From Massilia sp. BJB1822 (GTDB lineage: Bacteria > Pseudomonadota > Gammaproteobacteria > Burkholderiales > Burkholderiaceae_D): a DNA stretch of 64,000 bases. The position numbers and the translations under genes are program-made. The notes beneath the pieces were generated by a model. It did no database searches and was not told the origin of the DNA. It worked only from the letters and a program-made list of their open reading frames with translations. The stretch is taken from the NCBI RefSeq assembly GCF_013369485.1, contig NZ_JABWEB010000001.1, positions 434,001-498,000 on the forward strand. Direction: 5' to 3'. Below are positions 26,818 through 35,490 of this stretch, piece after piece. The stretch's first letter is position 1. Each line of letters opens with the position of its first letter.

Positions 26818-27725
26818 TTACTTTGCCTTCCTCCATCCACGTTTTCGAACGCGGCTGGCTATCCTCGAATAATGTGCTGCTGCTGGGCCGCCACGACGCT
26901 GCCCTGATCGACAGCGGCTACATCAGCCACGCCGAGCAGACCCTCGCCTTGGTGCGCCACGCCCTGCCGGGCCGCCGCCTGGACCGCCTGTACAACACCC
27001 ACCTGCATTCCGATCACTGCGGCGGCAACGCCATCCTGCAAGCCCACTACGGCTGCGATACCTTCGTGCCGGCCGAGGAAGCGGAAAAAGTCCGCCACTG
27101 GGATGAGGAAGCGCTGACTTTCAAAGCCACCGGCCAGCAATGCGAGCGTTTCCGCATCGACGGCGTGGTGCAGGCGGGCGAAGCGCTGACCCTGGGCGAT
27201 ATGGAATGGCAGGCGCTCGGCGCGCCCGGCCACCACGCCCACTCGCTGATCTATTACTGCCCGCAGGAGAAGGTGCTGATCTCGGCCGACGCCCTGTGGT
27301 GGAACGGCTTCGGCGTCATCTTCCCCGAGCTGGAAGGCGAGGACGGCTTCGAGGAAGCCGGCGCCACGCTCGACCTGATCGACACCCTGGACGTGCGCGT
27401 CGTCATTCCCGGCCATGGCGCCATGTTCGAAGACGTCAAAGGCGCGCTGGGACGCGCCCGCAAACGCCTGGCCTTCCTCTCCGCCGACCCGGTGCGCAAT
27501 GCCGAATACGCGGTCAAGGTCATGCTCAAATTCGTGCTCCTCGAACGCCAGCGCATCCCGCTGGGCGACGTTGCCGGCATCCTGTCCGGCATGTCCGTCC
27601 TCGCCACCGCCAACGCCCGCTATCTGCACCGCAGCGACGACGACCTCGCCGCCTGGGCCATCAAGCAACTCACCCGCGCCTGCGCCGCCCGCCTCGACGG
27701 CGACTACCTCCTCAACGACGGCTAA
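26814..27725 (+). CDS. Metallo-beta-lactamase fold hydrolase
   Basis: A 303-residue MBL-fold protein. Zinc motif NTHLHSDHCGGN (HxHxDH) near residue 62-70, then GAPGHHAHSLIYYCPQEKVLISADALW with the metal His and Asp, and VVIPGHGAMF with the last His. The C-terminal ~90 residues are helical (RARKRLAFLSADPVRNAEYAVKVML). It probably hydrolyses a thioester, lactone or phosphoester. The ATG overlaps the upstream stop by ATGA. The product of the neighbouring membrane gene may be its partner, but that is speculative. Confidence 0.8.
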   Translation: MITLPSSIHVFERGWLSSNNVLLLGRHDAALIDSGYISHAEQTLALVRHALPGRRLDRLYNTHLHSDHCGGNAILQAHYGCDTFVPAEEAEKVRHWDEEALTFKATGQQCERFRIDGVVQAGEALTLGDMEWQALGAPGHHAHSLIYYCPQEKVLISADALWWNGFGVIFPELEGEDGFEEAGATLDLIDTLDVRVVIPGHGAMFEDVKGALGRARKRLAFLSADPVRNAEYAVKVMLKFVLLERQRIPLGDVAGILSGMSVLATANARYLHRSDDDLAAWAIKQLTRACAARLDGDYLLNDG

Positions 27726-27738
27726 AACAGTCCAGCCC

Positions 27739-27772
27739 GTGTCCACCTTGGGGTCAGACCCCAATCGGACAC
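27739..27772. repeat. Palindromic repeat, copy 1 (TTGGGGT core)
   Basis: An inverted repeat of 34 bp: outer arms GTGTCC and GGACAC, inner arms TTGGGGT and ACCCCAA around a 3-base loop. It lies just after the MBL stop. Related elements occur at 27816-27864 and 32122-32150, so this is an interspersed REP-like family. No T-run follows, so it is a poor classical terminator. Confidence 0.8.
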
Positions 27773-27815
27773 GACCTCAACCTTAGCTGGCTTCCTCGCG
27801 AAGCACCGTGCTGAC

Positions 27816-27864
27816 GAGCCCGTGTCCGTTTTTGGGGTCTGGCCCCATTTCCGGACACGGGCTC
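27816..27864. repeat. Palindromic repeat, copy 2 (GGGGTCTGGCCCC core)
   Basis: A 49-bp inverted repeat with perfect 13-bp outer arms (GAGCCCGTGTCCG and CGGACACGGGCTC) around a GGGGTCTGGCCCC core. It shares GTGTCC...GGACAC with copy 1 44 bp upstream. The pair fills most of the 238-bp gap 27726-27963 before the flavin oxidoreductase gene. Paired REP-like elements of this kind can be mobilised by RAYT transposases; none is seen here. Confidence 0.85.
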
Positions 27865-27963
27865 GGCGGTAGCGGTAGAGGGTTTTGTCTAGATTCAGCA
27901 CGATCGTACTATTTCAGGGCTATAATCGGCTGGGTCCGATTAACCTTTTTTAGCGAGCGTGCC

Positions 27964-28917
27964 ATGGCCTTGCCTCCAGTGCTGCAAAATCTGTCTCTTC
28001 CCGTCATCGCTTCGCCGATGTTTATCGCCAGCGGCCCAGCCCTGGTGGCGGCGCAGTGCAAGGCCGGCATCGTCGGCTCTTTCCCGGCGCTCAATGCGCG
28101 CCCTGCGGAGCTGCTGGATACCTGGCTGACCGACCTGCAGGCGGAGCTGGCCGATTATCAGCGCGCCCACCCGGATAAGCGCGTTGGGCCGATCGCGGTG
28201 AACCAGATCGTGCACCAGTCGAACGACCGCCTGGCCCATGATGTGGAAGTCTGCGTCAAGCATCAGGTGCCGATCATCATTTCCTCGCTGCGCGCGCCGC
28301 CGAAAGAGATGCTGGATGCGATCCACAGCTACGGCGGCATCGTGCTGCATGATGTGGTCTCGATCCGTCACGCGGAAAAAGCGCTGGAAGCGGGCGTGGA
28401 TGGCTTGATCCTGGTGGCCAGCGGCGCCGGCGGCCATGCCGGCACGCTCTCGCCTTTCGCCCTGGTGGGCGAGGTGCGCAAGTTCTTCAAAGGCCCGATC
28501 GCGCTGTCCGGTTCCATCGCCACCGGCGACGCCATCCTGGCGGCGCAAGCCATGGGCGCGGACTTTGCCTATATCGGTTCGCGCTGGCTGGCGACCCAGG
28601 AATCGAATGTGAGCCAGGGCTACCGCGACGCCATCGTGGAATCCGCGGCGGCCGATATCGTGTACACCAATCTGTTCACCGGCGTGCACGGCAACTATCT
28701 GAAGAAATCCATCGTGGCAGCCGGTCTCGATCCTGAGAACCTGCCGGAATCGGATAAGAGCAAGATGAGCTTCGGCTCGGGCAGCGCGAAAGCATGGCGC
28801 GATATCTGGGGCGCGGGCCAGGGCGTGGGCCTGATGGACGATGTGCCGACCGTGGCCGAAATGGTGGAGCGCCTGAAGGCGGAATACGCCGCGGCGCGCG
28901 CCCGTCTGGCGCTGTAA
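27964..28917 (+). CDS. Nitronate monooxygenase / NAD(P)H-dependent flavin oxidoreductase-like
   Basis: A 317-residue TIM-barrel flavoprotein of the 2-nitropropane dioxygenase type. Opening PVIASPMFIASGPALVAAQCKAGIVGSFPALNAR, middle GLILVASGAGGHAGTLSPFALV (FMN phosphate and catalytic His), then GADFAYIGSRWLATQESN. It oxidises nitronates or acts on unknown substrates with FMN. ATG at 27964; a promoter likely lies within 27870-27950. A hairpin follows the stop. Confidence 0.88.
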   Translation: MALPPVLQNLSLPVIASPMFIASGPALVAAQCKAGIVGSFPALNARPAELLDTWLTDLQAELADYQRAHPDKRVGPIAVNQIVHQSNDRLAHDVEVCVKHQVPIIISSLRAPPKEMLDAIHSYGGIVLHDVVSIRHAEKALEAGVDGLILVASGAGGHAGTLSPFALVGEVRKFFKGPIALSGSIATGDAILAAQAMGADFAYIGSRWLATQESNVSQGYRDAIVESAAADIVYTNLFTGVHGNYLKKSIVAAGLDPENLPESDKSKMSFGSGSAKAWRDIWGAGQGVGLMDDVPTVAEMVERLKAEYAAARARLAL

Positions 28918-28932
28918 GCGTTTCGATTCCCC

Positions 28933-28953
28933 GGGCCGGTATCGAACCGGCCC
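28933..28953. terminator. Bidirectional hairpin between convergent genes
   Basis: GGGCCGGT (28933-28940), a five-base loop, then ACCGGCCC (28946-28953): a perfect 8-bp GC-rich stem placed between the stop of the flavin oxidoreductase and the stop of hpt. No strong T-run follows on either strand, so it may work with Rho or as an RNA end-protector. Confidence 0.6.
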
Positions 28954-28960
28954 GACAGCC

Positions 28961-29542
28961 TCAGCGCTGGTTCAAATCCTCATTGCGGATGGCCCACAGT
29001 CCCGGCAGATTGCGCCAGTAGCCATAAGCATCCATGCCGAAACCGACCACGAAGCGGTTGGGGATGGTCAGCCCCACCAGATCGGCCTTCACCGGCTTCG
29101 GCTTGCCGATCGCCTTGTCCGCAAACACGGCCAGGATCACTTCCTTGGCGCCCATCTCCAGCAGGCGTTCCTTGACGTGGGCCAGCGTTTCGCCTTCGTC
29201 CAGAATATCGTCCACCACGATGATGGTGCGGCCGGCCACGGTCGGACGCGGAATCACCTTCCACACCACCTTGCCGCCCTGGTCGTCGTCGCCATAGCGG
29301 CTGACGTGGATATAGTCGAATTCGAGCGGGAAGGTCAGCTGCGGCAGCAGATGGCCGGTGAACACCACCGCGCCGCCCATCACGCCCAGCACCAGGGGGA
29401 ATTCCTGGTTCTCGTCATGGTCAAAGCGGGTATTCAGCTGGTCGGCGATGCGGGCGACGGAATCGAGAACGGCTTGCTTGTCGAAGATTTCCTCTGCGTT
29501 TTTCAGCAGGGCGCGGGCGCGGTTATGGTGAAAGTCTTGCAT
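28961..29542 (-). CDS. hpt: Hypoxanthine-guanine phosphoribosyltransferase
   Basis: A 193-residue type I PRTase. The PRPP-binding signature is TIIVVDDILDEGETLAHV; VLGVMGGAVVFTGHLLPQL is the substrate loop, and FVVGFGMDAYGYWRNLPGLWAI is the C-terminal purine site. It salvages hypoxanthine (and perhaps guanine) to the monophosphate using PRPP. The closest name is hypoxanthine phosphoribosyltransferase. Monocistronic, convergent with the flavin oxidoreductase gene. Confidence 0.88.
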   Translation of the reverse strand: MQDFHHNRARALLKNAEEIFDKQAVLDSVARIADQLNTRFDHDENQEFPLVLGVMGGAVVFTGHLLPQLTFPLEFDYIHVSRYGDDDQGGKVVWKVIPRPTVAGRTIIVVDDILDEGETLAHVKERLLEMGAKEVILAVFADKAIGKPKPVKADLVGLTIPNRFVVGFGMDAYGYWRNLPGLWAIRNEDLNQR

Positions 29543-29635
29543 AATAATTCTGTGGCGGTGATAAATGGCTCAAGAATGGCTTCATTATCCGCCATAAATC
29601 CGGCCCTCGCTTTTGCAGTTGGATTCGCGCCACAG

Positions 29636-30895
29636 CTAGCTGTAATCGCGCACATCGTCGATGATCTTGCCGTCATTCGGCAGGCTTCCCCGCTCTGCAA
29701 AGCGCACGTCGCCGCGCAGTTTGGTCAGCTCGCGGATCGAATTGACGATGGCGGCGGCATTGCGCAGGTCCATCGGATCGTCCACTTCGCAGTGCAGGGT
29801 CATGACGTCGCTGGCAACCTTGCCTGAAATGACAAGGCGCGCCTTGCGGATTTCGGGATGGCGCCTGGCGATTTCGTTCACCTGCGAGGGATGGACGAAC
29901 ATGGCGCGCACCTTGGTGGTCTGGTCGGCCCGCCCCATCCAGCCCTTGATGCGGGTATTGGTGCGGCCGCAGGCCGAGGGCGGCGCATCGGTCAGGATGG
30001 CCGACAGGTCGCCGGTGGCGAAACGGATCAGCGGATAGTCCGGGTTGAACAGCGTGACCACCACTTCGCCCACTTCGCCCGGCGGCACCGGATCGCCGCT
30101 GCCGGGACGCACGATCTCCAGGATCACGTCCTCGTCCAGCACCATGCCGGGATTGAGCACGCCGTTGCTGCGCGTCTCATAGGCGATGCTGCCGATATCG
30201 GCCGAGGCGTAGGTCTGGTACACATGCGGCACGCCGTTCTCGGCGAACCAGCGGCGCAGCGATTCGGGCAGCGCCTCCGCGCCCATCATGGCCTGCTTCA
30301 CGCTGCTGATATCGGCGCCCATCTCGCGCGCCTTCTCGATGATGATCTTGAGGAAGGAGGGCGTGCCGATATAGGTATCGGGCTTCAGCTCGGCCATGGC
30401 CTGCACCTGCATTTCGGTCTGGCCGCTGCCGGCCGGGATCACGGTGCAGCCGATGCGCGCCGCCCCCGCTTCCACCATGAAGGCGGCCGGCGTGAAGTGG
30501 TAGGAGAAGCAGTTCTGCAGCAGCCCGCCGGCACGCACGCCGGCCGCATACATGGGCCGCGAAAAGCGCCACCAGTCGGGCGCGCGTCCCTCCGGATCGA
30601 AGATGGGACCGGGCGACATATACACCCGCGCCAGCTGGCTTTGCGGCGTGCTGTTCAAGCCGCCGAAAGGCATCAGATCGTGCTGCAGGGTTTTCAGATC
30701 GGACTTGCGCGTGACCGGCAGGCGCGCCAGCGCGGCGCGGCTGTCGATGGCGGCGGCATCCACGCCCTGCAGGATGCGCGCCCAGCCCGGCGCGCCCTGC
30801 GCCTGCGCGATCAGGCCCGGCAAGCGCGCCATCAGCTCGCGTTCGCGCTCCTGCGGCGCTCTCGTTTCCAGTTCGTCCAGCGTATCGCCACTCAT
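29636..30895 (-). CDS. Phenylacetate-CoA ligase-like AMP-forming enzyme
   Basis: A 419-residue PaaK-type adenylate-forming enzyme. TVIPAGSGQTEMQV is the Ser/Gly-rich ATP loop region, DTYIGTPSFLKIIIEKA and YQTYASADIGSIAYE the adenine/substrate region, and IRFATGDLSAIL plus RIKGWMGRADQTTKVRAMFVHP the hinge with the conserved GD and R residues. It activates an acid to a CoA ester; the acid is unknown. Last gene of the ABC importer operon, overlapping the YjbR gene by ATGA. Confidence 0.82.
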   Translation of the reverse strand: MSGDTLDELETRAPQERERELMARLPGLIAQAQGAPGWARILQGVDAAAIDSRAALARLPVTRKSDLKTLQHDLMPFGGLNSTPQSQLARVYMSPGPIFDPEGRAPDWWRFSRPMYAAGVRAGGLLQNCFSYHFTPAAFMVEAGAARIGCTVIPAGSGQTEMQVQAMAELKPDTYIGTPSFLKIIIEKAREMGADISSVKQAMMGAEALPESLRRWFAENGVPHVYQTYASADIGSIAYETRSNGVLNPGMVLDEDVILEIVRPGSGDPVPPGEVGEVVVTLFNPDYPLIRFATGDLSAILTDAPPSACGRTNTRIKGWMGRADQTTKVRAMFVHPSQVNEIARRHPEIRKARLVISGKVASDVMTLHCEVDDPMDLRNAAAIVNSIRELTKLRGDVRFAERGSLPNDGKIIDDVRDYS

Positions 30896-31245
30896 ACCTG
30901 CTCTCCGATTTCGCGCTGCATTTTCTTGGTCAATTTGGCGAACACCAGCTCATAGGAACGCCGCAGCAAAGCCAGAGCTTCGTCCTCACCGAGAAATTTC
31001 AGATCTTCCACCAGTATCCATTTGGCGCGTGCCAGATACGGAGCGGGAACGATGCCGGGACGGTCGGTCAGGGCCAGGAAGCTGTCGTCTTCAACCTTGA
31101 AGCCGATGCTGTTGTCGCCGTTGCTCATGCGGGTACAGGCGAACATTTTCGCGCCCACGGAGAACACCAGGTTGTCGCCCCATTTCACTTCTTCCGTTGC
31201 GCCGGGCAGGCTGCGGCAGAAGGTCTTTGCTTTGCTTAGATTCAT
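30892..31245 (-). CDS. MmcQ/YjbR family protein
   Basis: A 117-residue protein with the YjbR fold: KTFCRSLPGATEEVKWGDNLVFSVGAKMFAC at the N-terminus, then FLALTDRPGIVPAPYLARAKWI. The family resembles double-wing DNA-binding folds but its function is unclear. It is sandwiched between the ABC ATPase (seven bases) and the PaaK-like ligase (ATGA overlap), so it is co-transcribed with the transporter. Its presence here may be a local insertion in an otherwise conserved order. Confidence 0.8.
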   Translation of the reverse strand: MNLSKAKTFCRSLPGATEEVKWGDNLVFSVGAKMFACTRMSNGDNSIGFKVEDDSFLALTDRPGIVPAPYLARAKWILVEDLKFLGEDEALALLRRSYELVFAKLTKKMQREIGEQV

Positions 31246-31252
31246 ACGCTCC

Positions 31253-32095
31253 TCAAGCCAGCCAGCGTTTGCGGCGGCGGTAAAACTTCATGTCGCGGAA
31301 GCTCTTGCGGCCCGCGCCGGACATGCCGAGATAGAATTCCTTCACGTCCTCGTTGTTCGCCAGCTCGTCGGCCGCGCCTTCCATCACCACGCGGCCGTTT
31401 TCCAGGATGTAGCCGAAGTCCGCATAGCGCAGCGCCACCATGGTGTTTTGCTCGGCCAGGAGGAAGGAGACGTTTTCCTTGGTGTTCAAGTCCTTCACGA
31501 TGCCGAAGATTTCATCGACGATCTGCGGCGCGATGCCCATCGACGGTTCATCCAGCAGGATCATGGAAGGCTTGGCCATCAGCGCGCGGCCGATGGCACA
31601 CATCTGCTGTTCGCCGCCCGAGGTATAGCCGGCCTGGCTGCCGCGGCGTTCCTTCAGGCGCGGGAAGTAGTGGTACACCTTGTCCAGCGCTTCGCGCAGC
31701 TCGGCGCGGGAGAGCGAACGGGTATACGCGCCGGTCAGCAGGTTTTCCTCGATGGTCAGGTGGCCGAAGCAATGGCGCCCTTCCATCACCTGCGACAGGC
31801 CGCGCTTTACCAGCTCGTTCGGCGTGAGCTGGTCGATGCGTTCGCCCTTGAACTGCACCTCGCCCTTGGTCACGTCGCCGCGTTCGCCGCGCAGCAGGGT
31901 GGAGATGGTTTTCAGCGTGGTCGATTTGCCGGCGCCGTTGGCGCCCAGCAGGGCCACGATCTTGCCCTGCGGGACTTGGAGGGATACGCCTTTCAGCACG
32001 AGGATCACATGGTCGTAGATCACCTCGATATTGTTCACCGACAGATAGGGCTGGGGCGCTGGCTGGATTGAAGGCACGGCATGTAAGGTAGTCAT
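31253..32095 (-). CDS. ABC transporter ATPase (LivF-like)
   Basis: A 280-residue ATPase. Walker A LLGANGAGKST, signature TSGGEQQMCAIGRALM, Walker B PSMILLDEPSMGIAPQ, H-loop region LLAEQNTMVAL. The LivF type works with a LivG-type partner (35491-36321) and permeases. Its usual length is ~235; here the N-terminus and a basic tail (MKFYRRRKRWLA) extend it. A palindromic repeat lies between it and the binding-protein gene. Confidence 0.88.
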   Translation of the reverse strand: MTTLHAVPSIQPAPQPYLSVNNIEVIYDHVILVLKGVSLQVPQGKIVALLGANGAGKSTTLKTISTLLRGERGDVTKGEVQFKGERIDQLTPNELVKRGLSQVMEGRHCFGHLTIEENLLTGAYTRSLSRAELREALDKVYHYFPRLKERRGSQAGYTSGGEQQMCAIGRALMAKPSMILLDEPSMGIAPQIVDEIFGIVKDLNTKENVSFLLAEQNTMVALRYADFGYILENGRVVMEGAADELANNEDVKEFYLGMSGAGRKSFRDMKFYRRRKRWLA

Positions 32096-32121
32096 AGTCT
32101 GCTCGCGAAACTGTTGCAACC

Positions 32122-32150
32122 GGGGTCTGTCCCCGCCGGGGACAGACCCC
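32122..32150. repeat. Palindromic repeat, copy 3 (GGGGTCTGTCCCC)
   Basis: A perfect 13-bp inverted repeat: GGGGTCTGTCCCC, a 3-base loop, GGGGACAGACCCC. It sits inside the ABC operon between the binding-protein gene and the LivF-type gene, where it could stabilise the upstream mRNA or reduce downstream expression. It shares the GGGGTCTG core with the 27.7-27.9 kb copies. Confidence 0.88.
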
Positions 32151-32165
32151 ATTCTTCTGGCGGCC

Positions 32166-33476
32166 TTACTTCATGCAAGTTGGCGTGATTTTCTTCTCCG
32201 CCGCGTACTTGTTGGAGGATTCCTCCACCAGCTTGCGCACCAGTGCCTTGTCGCCCACGATCCAGTTTGGCGTGATGGCATTCCACTTTTTGCCATCCCA
32301 CTGCTGCACTTTGACCGCGCCCGAACCTTCGTGGTCGTCGCAGGAGGTTTTCACCGGCGGGAACATATTCAGCGCGCCGATGGCTTTCTGGCGCGCCTCG
32401 TCGATGTTCAGGTTCTCCAGACCCCAGCGCAGCTGTTCGCCCGACACCGGCTTGCCCTTGCCGAATTTTTCCTGCGCGGTGCGCATGGCTTCCACGAACA
32501 GGATGCCGGCTGTTACGCCGCGCATGTGGTACACGGAACCGATGCGCGACTGGTCGGCCAGATTGCCCTTGCCGCCGCTGTAGATTTTCTTGCGGATCTC
32601 GTCCAGCACGGGGTAGTTGCCTGGCGTGTTGAAGGACATCGCGGTATAGCCCTTGGCCGCATCGCCCGACGGCACGGTGTCCTCTTCCGAACCGGCCCAC
32701 CACACGCCGAGGATTTTCTCGCGCGGGAAGCCGTTGCGCTGCGCAGTCTTGATGGCGACGGAATTCATCACGCCCCAGCCCCACAGGATCACATGGTCCG
32801 GTTTCGCCTGGCGGATCTGCAGCCATTGCGACTGCTGTTCGCTGCCCGGCGGCGCGACGGGAATCTTGATTAGCTCAAAGCCATGCTGGGCGGCCAGCGC
32901 CTCCAGCACCGGCAAGGGTTCCTTGCCGAAGGCCGAGTCGTGGTACAGGTGCACGATCTTCTTGCCTTTCAGCTTGGCCACGCCGCCATCCTTATCGCCC
33001 AGGTACTTGATCATGGCGGCGGCCTGGCTCCAGTAGTCCGAGATCAGCGGGAAGACATAGGGGAAGACCTTGCCGTTGGCAGCATCCGAGCGGCCGTAGC
33101 CCAGGGTCGTCATCGGCACCTTATCCTGCGGGATGCGGTCCAGGATGCCGTAGGCGATGCCGGTGGACAGCGGCTCGACCATGGTGGCGCCGCCGTTCTT
33201 GGTTTTCAGGCGCTCATAGCATTCCACGCCGCGCGATGGGTTGTATTCGGTTTCGCACTCTTCCCAGCTGACCTTCACGCCATTGATGCCGCCGTTGGCG
33301 TTGACCAGGTTGAAGTAATCGATGATGCCGCCATAGAAGCCGGAACCGCCGGCCGCATACGGGCCGACGCGGTAAGAGGGCAGGGCCACGAACTGCTCCG
33401 TGACCTGGGCTTGTGCGGAGGCGAAGCTGCCGATCAGGGCAACGCTCAGGGCCAGGGTTTTCAGGGCTTTTTTCAT
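32166..33476 (-). CDS. ABC transporter substrate-binding protein (branched-chain-amino-acid type)
   Basis: A 436-residue periplasmic binding protein. A signal peptide (MKKALKTLALSVALIGSFASAQA) is followed by a type I PBP fold (GGINGVKVSWEECETEYNPSRGVECYERL, KIVHLYHDSAFGKEPLPVLEALA, PDHVILWGWGVMNSVAIKTA). Although LivK-like in fold, association with two acyl-CoA ligases suggests an organic acid ligand rather than an amino acid. Being the high-copy component, its place before a palindromic repeat may fit differential expression. Confidence 0.87.
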   Translation of the reverse strand: MKKALKTLALSVALIGSFASAQAQVTEQFVALPSYRVGPYAAGGSGFYGGIIDYFNLVNANGGINGVKVSWEECETEYNPSRGVECYERLKTKNGGATMVEPLSTGIAYGILDRIPQDKVPMTTLGYGRSDAANGKVFPYVFPLISDYWSQAAAMIKYLGDKDGGVAKLKGKKIVHLYHDSAFGKEPLPVLEALAAQHGFELIKIPVAPPGSEQQSQWLQIRQAKPDHVILWGWGVMNSVAIKTAQRNGFPREKILGVWWAGSEEDTVPSGDAAKGYTAMSFNTPGNYPVLDEIRKKIYSGGKGNLADQSRIGSVYHMRGVTAGILFVEAMRTAQEKFGKGKPVSGEQLRWGLENLNIDEARQKAIGALNMFPPVKTSCDDHEGSGAVKVQQWDGKKWNAITPNWIVGDKALVRKLVEESSNKYAAEKKITPTCMK

Positions 33477-33507
33477 TTGTGTCTCCTCAATGGTTTTTAT
33501 CCGCTGC

Positions 33508-34566
33508 TCAGTGGGGGAAAGGCCACAGGCGCAGTTTTTCTTTACCGATTTGCCATAAACGCGCCAGACCGTGGGGTTCCACGATCAGGAAGAAGATGAT
33601 CAGGGCGCCGAACGTCATCAGCTCCAGATTCGAGGCCACGCTGGTGGGCAGGGCCAGGCCATGCGCCAGGATGTTCAGGAATACCGGCAGCAGCACGATG
33701 AAGGCCGCGCCGAGGAAGGAGCCGAGGATGGAGCCGACGCCGCCGATGATGATCATGAACAGGATGCGGAAGGACAGGTCCAGGTTGTAGGCTTCCGGCT
33801 CCACCGTGCCCAGATAGGCGAACGCATACAGCGCGCCTGCCACGCCGCAGTAGAAGGAGCTGACGGCGAAGGCCAGCAATTTGGTGCGCATCAGGCGGAA
33901 GCCGATCACTTCGGCCGCCACGTCCATATCGCGCACCGCCATCCAGGAGCGGCCCACGTTCGAGCGCAGCATGTTTTTCGCCAGCAGGGCCATGAAGGCG
34001 ACCACGCCCAGCACCAGCACATATTTGCGTTCCGGCGTATCGAAGGCATAGCCCAGGATTTCCATCTTTTGCGCGGTGATCACGCCGGACGAGCTATGGC
34101 CGGTCAGCCAGGGAATCTTGGTCAGGCACCAGACCACGAAGAACTGGGTCGCCAGCGTGGACGCGGCCAGATAGAAGCCGCGGATGCGCAGCGAGGGCAG
34201 GCCGAAAGCGATGCCCACCATGGCCGCGCACAAGCCTCCCAGCACAAAGGCCAGCAGCACCGGAATGCCGGGAATGCGCGCCACGAAGTTATAGGAGGCG
34301 AAGGCGCCGACGGCCATGAAGGCGGCCGTGCCGAGCGAGAGCTGGCCGGCATAGCCGGTCAGGATATTCAGCCCCAGCGCCGCCAGCGCAAAGATCAGGA
34401 AGGGAATCAGAATCGCCGACAGCATGTACGGCGAGGAAATCAGCGGCAGCGCCAGCAGCGCCACGGCCAGCGTCGCGAACAGGGCGATGCGGTCCTGGCG
34501 GATGGGCAGGATCTGGCCGTCCGCTTCGTAGCTGGTCTTGAATTGTCCTGCTTCACGGTAGAACAT
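33508..34566 (-). CDS. ABC transporter permease (LivM-like)
   Basis: A 352-residue integral membrane permease. About nine to ten hydrophobic helices, with LGLNILTGYAGQLSLGTAAFMAVGAF (the LivM signature region) and VAAEVIGFRLMRTKLLAFAVSSFYCGVAGALYAF (the EAA-like cytoplasmic loop). It starts 12 bases after the LivH-type stop and precedes the binding protein gene. N-terminus is extended by ~30 hydrophilic residues. Confidence 0.88.
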   Translation of the reverse strand: MFYREAGQFKTSYEADGQILPIRQDRIALFATLAVALLALPLISSPYMLSAILIPFLIFALAALGLNILTGYAGQLSLGTAAFMAVGAFASYNFVARIPGIPVLLAFVLGGLCAAMVGIAFGLPSLRIRGFYLAASTLATQFFVVWCLTKIPWLTGHSSSGVITAQKMEILGYAFDTPERKYVLVLGVVAFMALLAKNMLRSNVGRSWMAVRDMDVAAEVIGFRLMRTKLLAFAVSSFYCGVAGALYAFAYLGTVEPEAYNLDLSFRILFMIIIGGVGSILGSFLGAAFIVLLPVFLNILAHGLALPTSVASNLELMTFGALIIFFLIVEPHGLARLWQIGKEKLRLWPFPH

Positions 34567-34578
34567 GGTGCGATCCTC

Positions 34579-35481
34579 TCAAATCCTGCGGATGATTTTT
34601 TCGCCGAACAGGCCTTCGGGCCGGACCAGCAGGAACAGCAGGGCCAGTACATAAGGGAACCAGCCTTCGATGCCGCCGCCCACCAGCGGGCCGATATACA
34701 CCTCGGCCAGTTTTTCCGAAGCGCCGATAATCAGGCCGCCGACAATCGCGCCCGGCACCGAAGTGAAGCCGCCTAGGATCAGCACCGGCAGCGCCTTCAG
34801 CGCGATGAAGGTCAGCGCGAACTGCACGCCATTGCGCGCGCCCCACAGCAGGCCCGCCACCATGGCCACCAGCCCGGCCACGGCCCACAGCACGGCCCAG
34901 ATGCGCTGCAGCGGAATGCCCACGGCCAGCGCGGCCTGGTGGTCGTCGGCCACGGCGCGCAGGGCGCGTCCCACCTTGGTTTTGGCGAACAGCAGGGCCA
35001 GCACGATCACCATCACGCCGCAGATGGCGGCGGCGATCACGTCGAACTGGGATACGATGATGTTGAAGTTATCCAGCAGGTATTGCAGCGGCACGTCTTC
35101 GATCGGCAGATCCAGCTTGTGCACCTGCGAACCCCACAGCAGCTGGGCCAGGCCTTCGATGAAGAAAGCCAGGCCGATGGTGGCCATGAACAGCGCGATC
35201 TCGGGCTGATTCACCAGGGGCCGCAGCACCACGCGCTCGATGGCCAGACCCAGGATAATCATGGCGACCATAGTGGCCGGAATCGCCAGCCACAGCGAGA
35301 GGCCGAATTTATCCATGATGCCGACGCAGGTCAGCGCGGCGAAGAAGACCATGGCGCCCTGGGCGAAGTTGAACACGCCGGATGCCTTGTAGATCAGCAC
35401 AAAACCGATCGCCACCAGCGCATACATCACGCCGGACAGCAGGCCGCCGATCAGCACCTCGAAGAAGAAACTGATATTCAT
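34579..35481 (-). CDS. ABC transporter permease (LivH-like)
   Basis: A 300-residue permease with about eight transmembrane helices. FEVLIGGLLSGVMYALVAIGFVLIYKASGVFNFAQG is the family N-terminus, and GRALRAVADDHQAALAVGIPLQRI is the cytoplasmic ATPase-contact loop. It forms the membrane channel with the LivM-type protein. Ten bases separate it from the LivG-type gene and 12 from the LivM-type gene, so all are in one operon. Confidence 0.9.
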   Translation of the reverse strand: MNISFFFEVLIGGLLSGVMYALVAIGFVLIYKASGVFNFAQGAMVFFAALTCVGIMDKFGLSLWLAIPATMVAMIILGLAIERVVLRPLVNQPEIALFMATIGLAFFIEGLAQLLWGSQVHKLDLPIEDVPLQYLLDNFNIIVSQFDVIAAAICGVMVIVLALLFAKTKVGRALRAVADDHQAALAVGIPLQRIWAVLWAVAGLVAMVAGLLWGARNGVQFALTFIALKALPVLILGGFTSVPGAIVGGLIIGASEKLAEVYIGPLVGGGIEGWFPYVLALLFLLVRPEGLFGEKIIRRI

Positions 35482-35490
35482 TGCTTGCTC

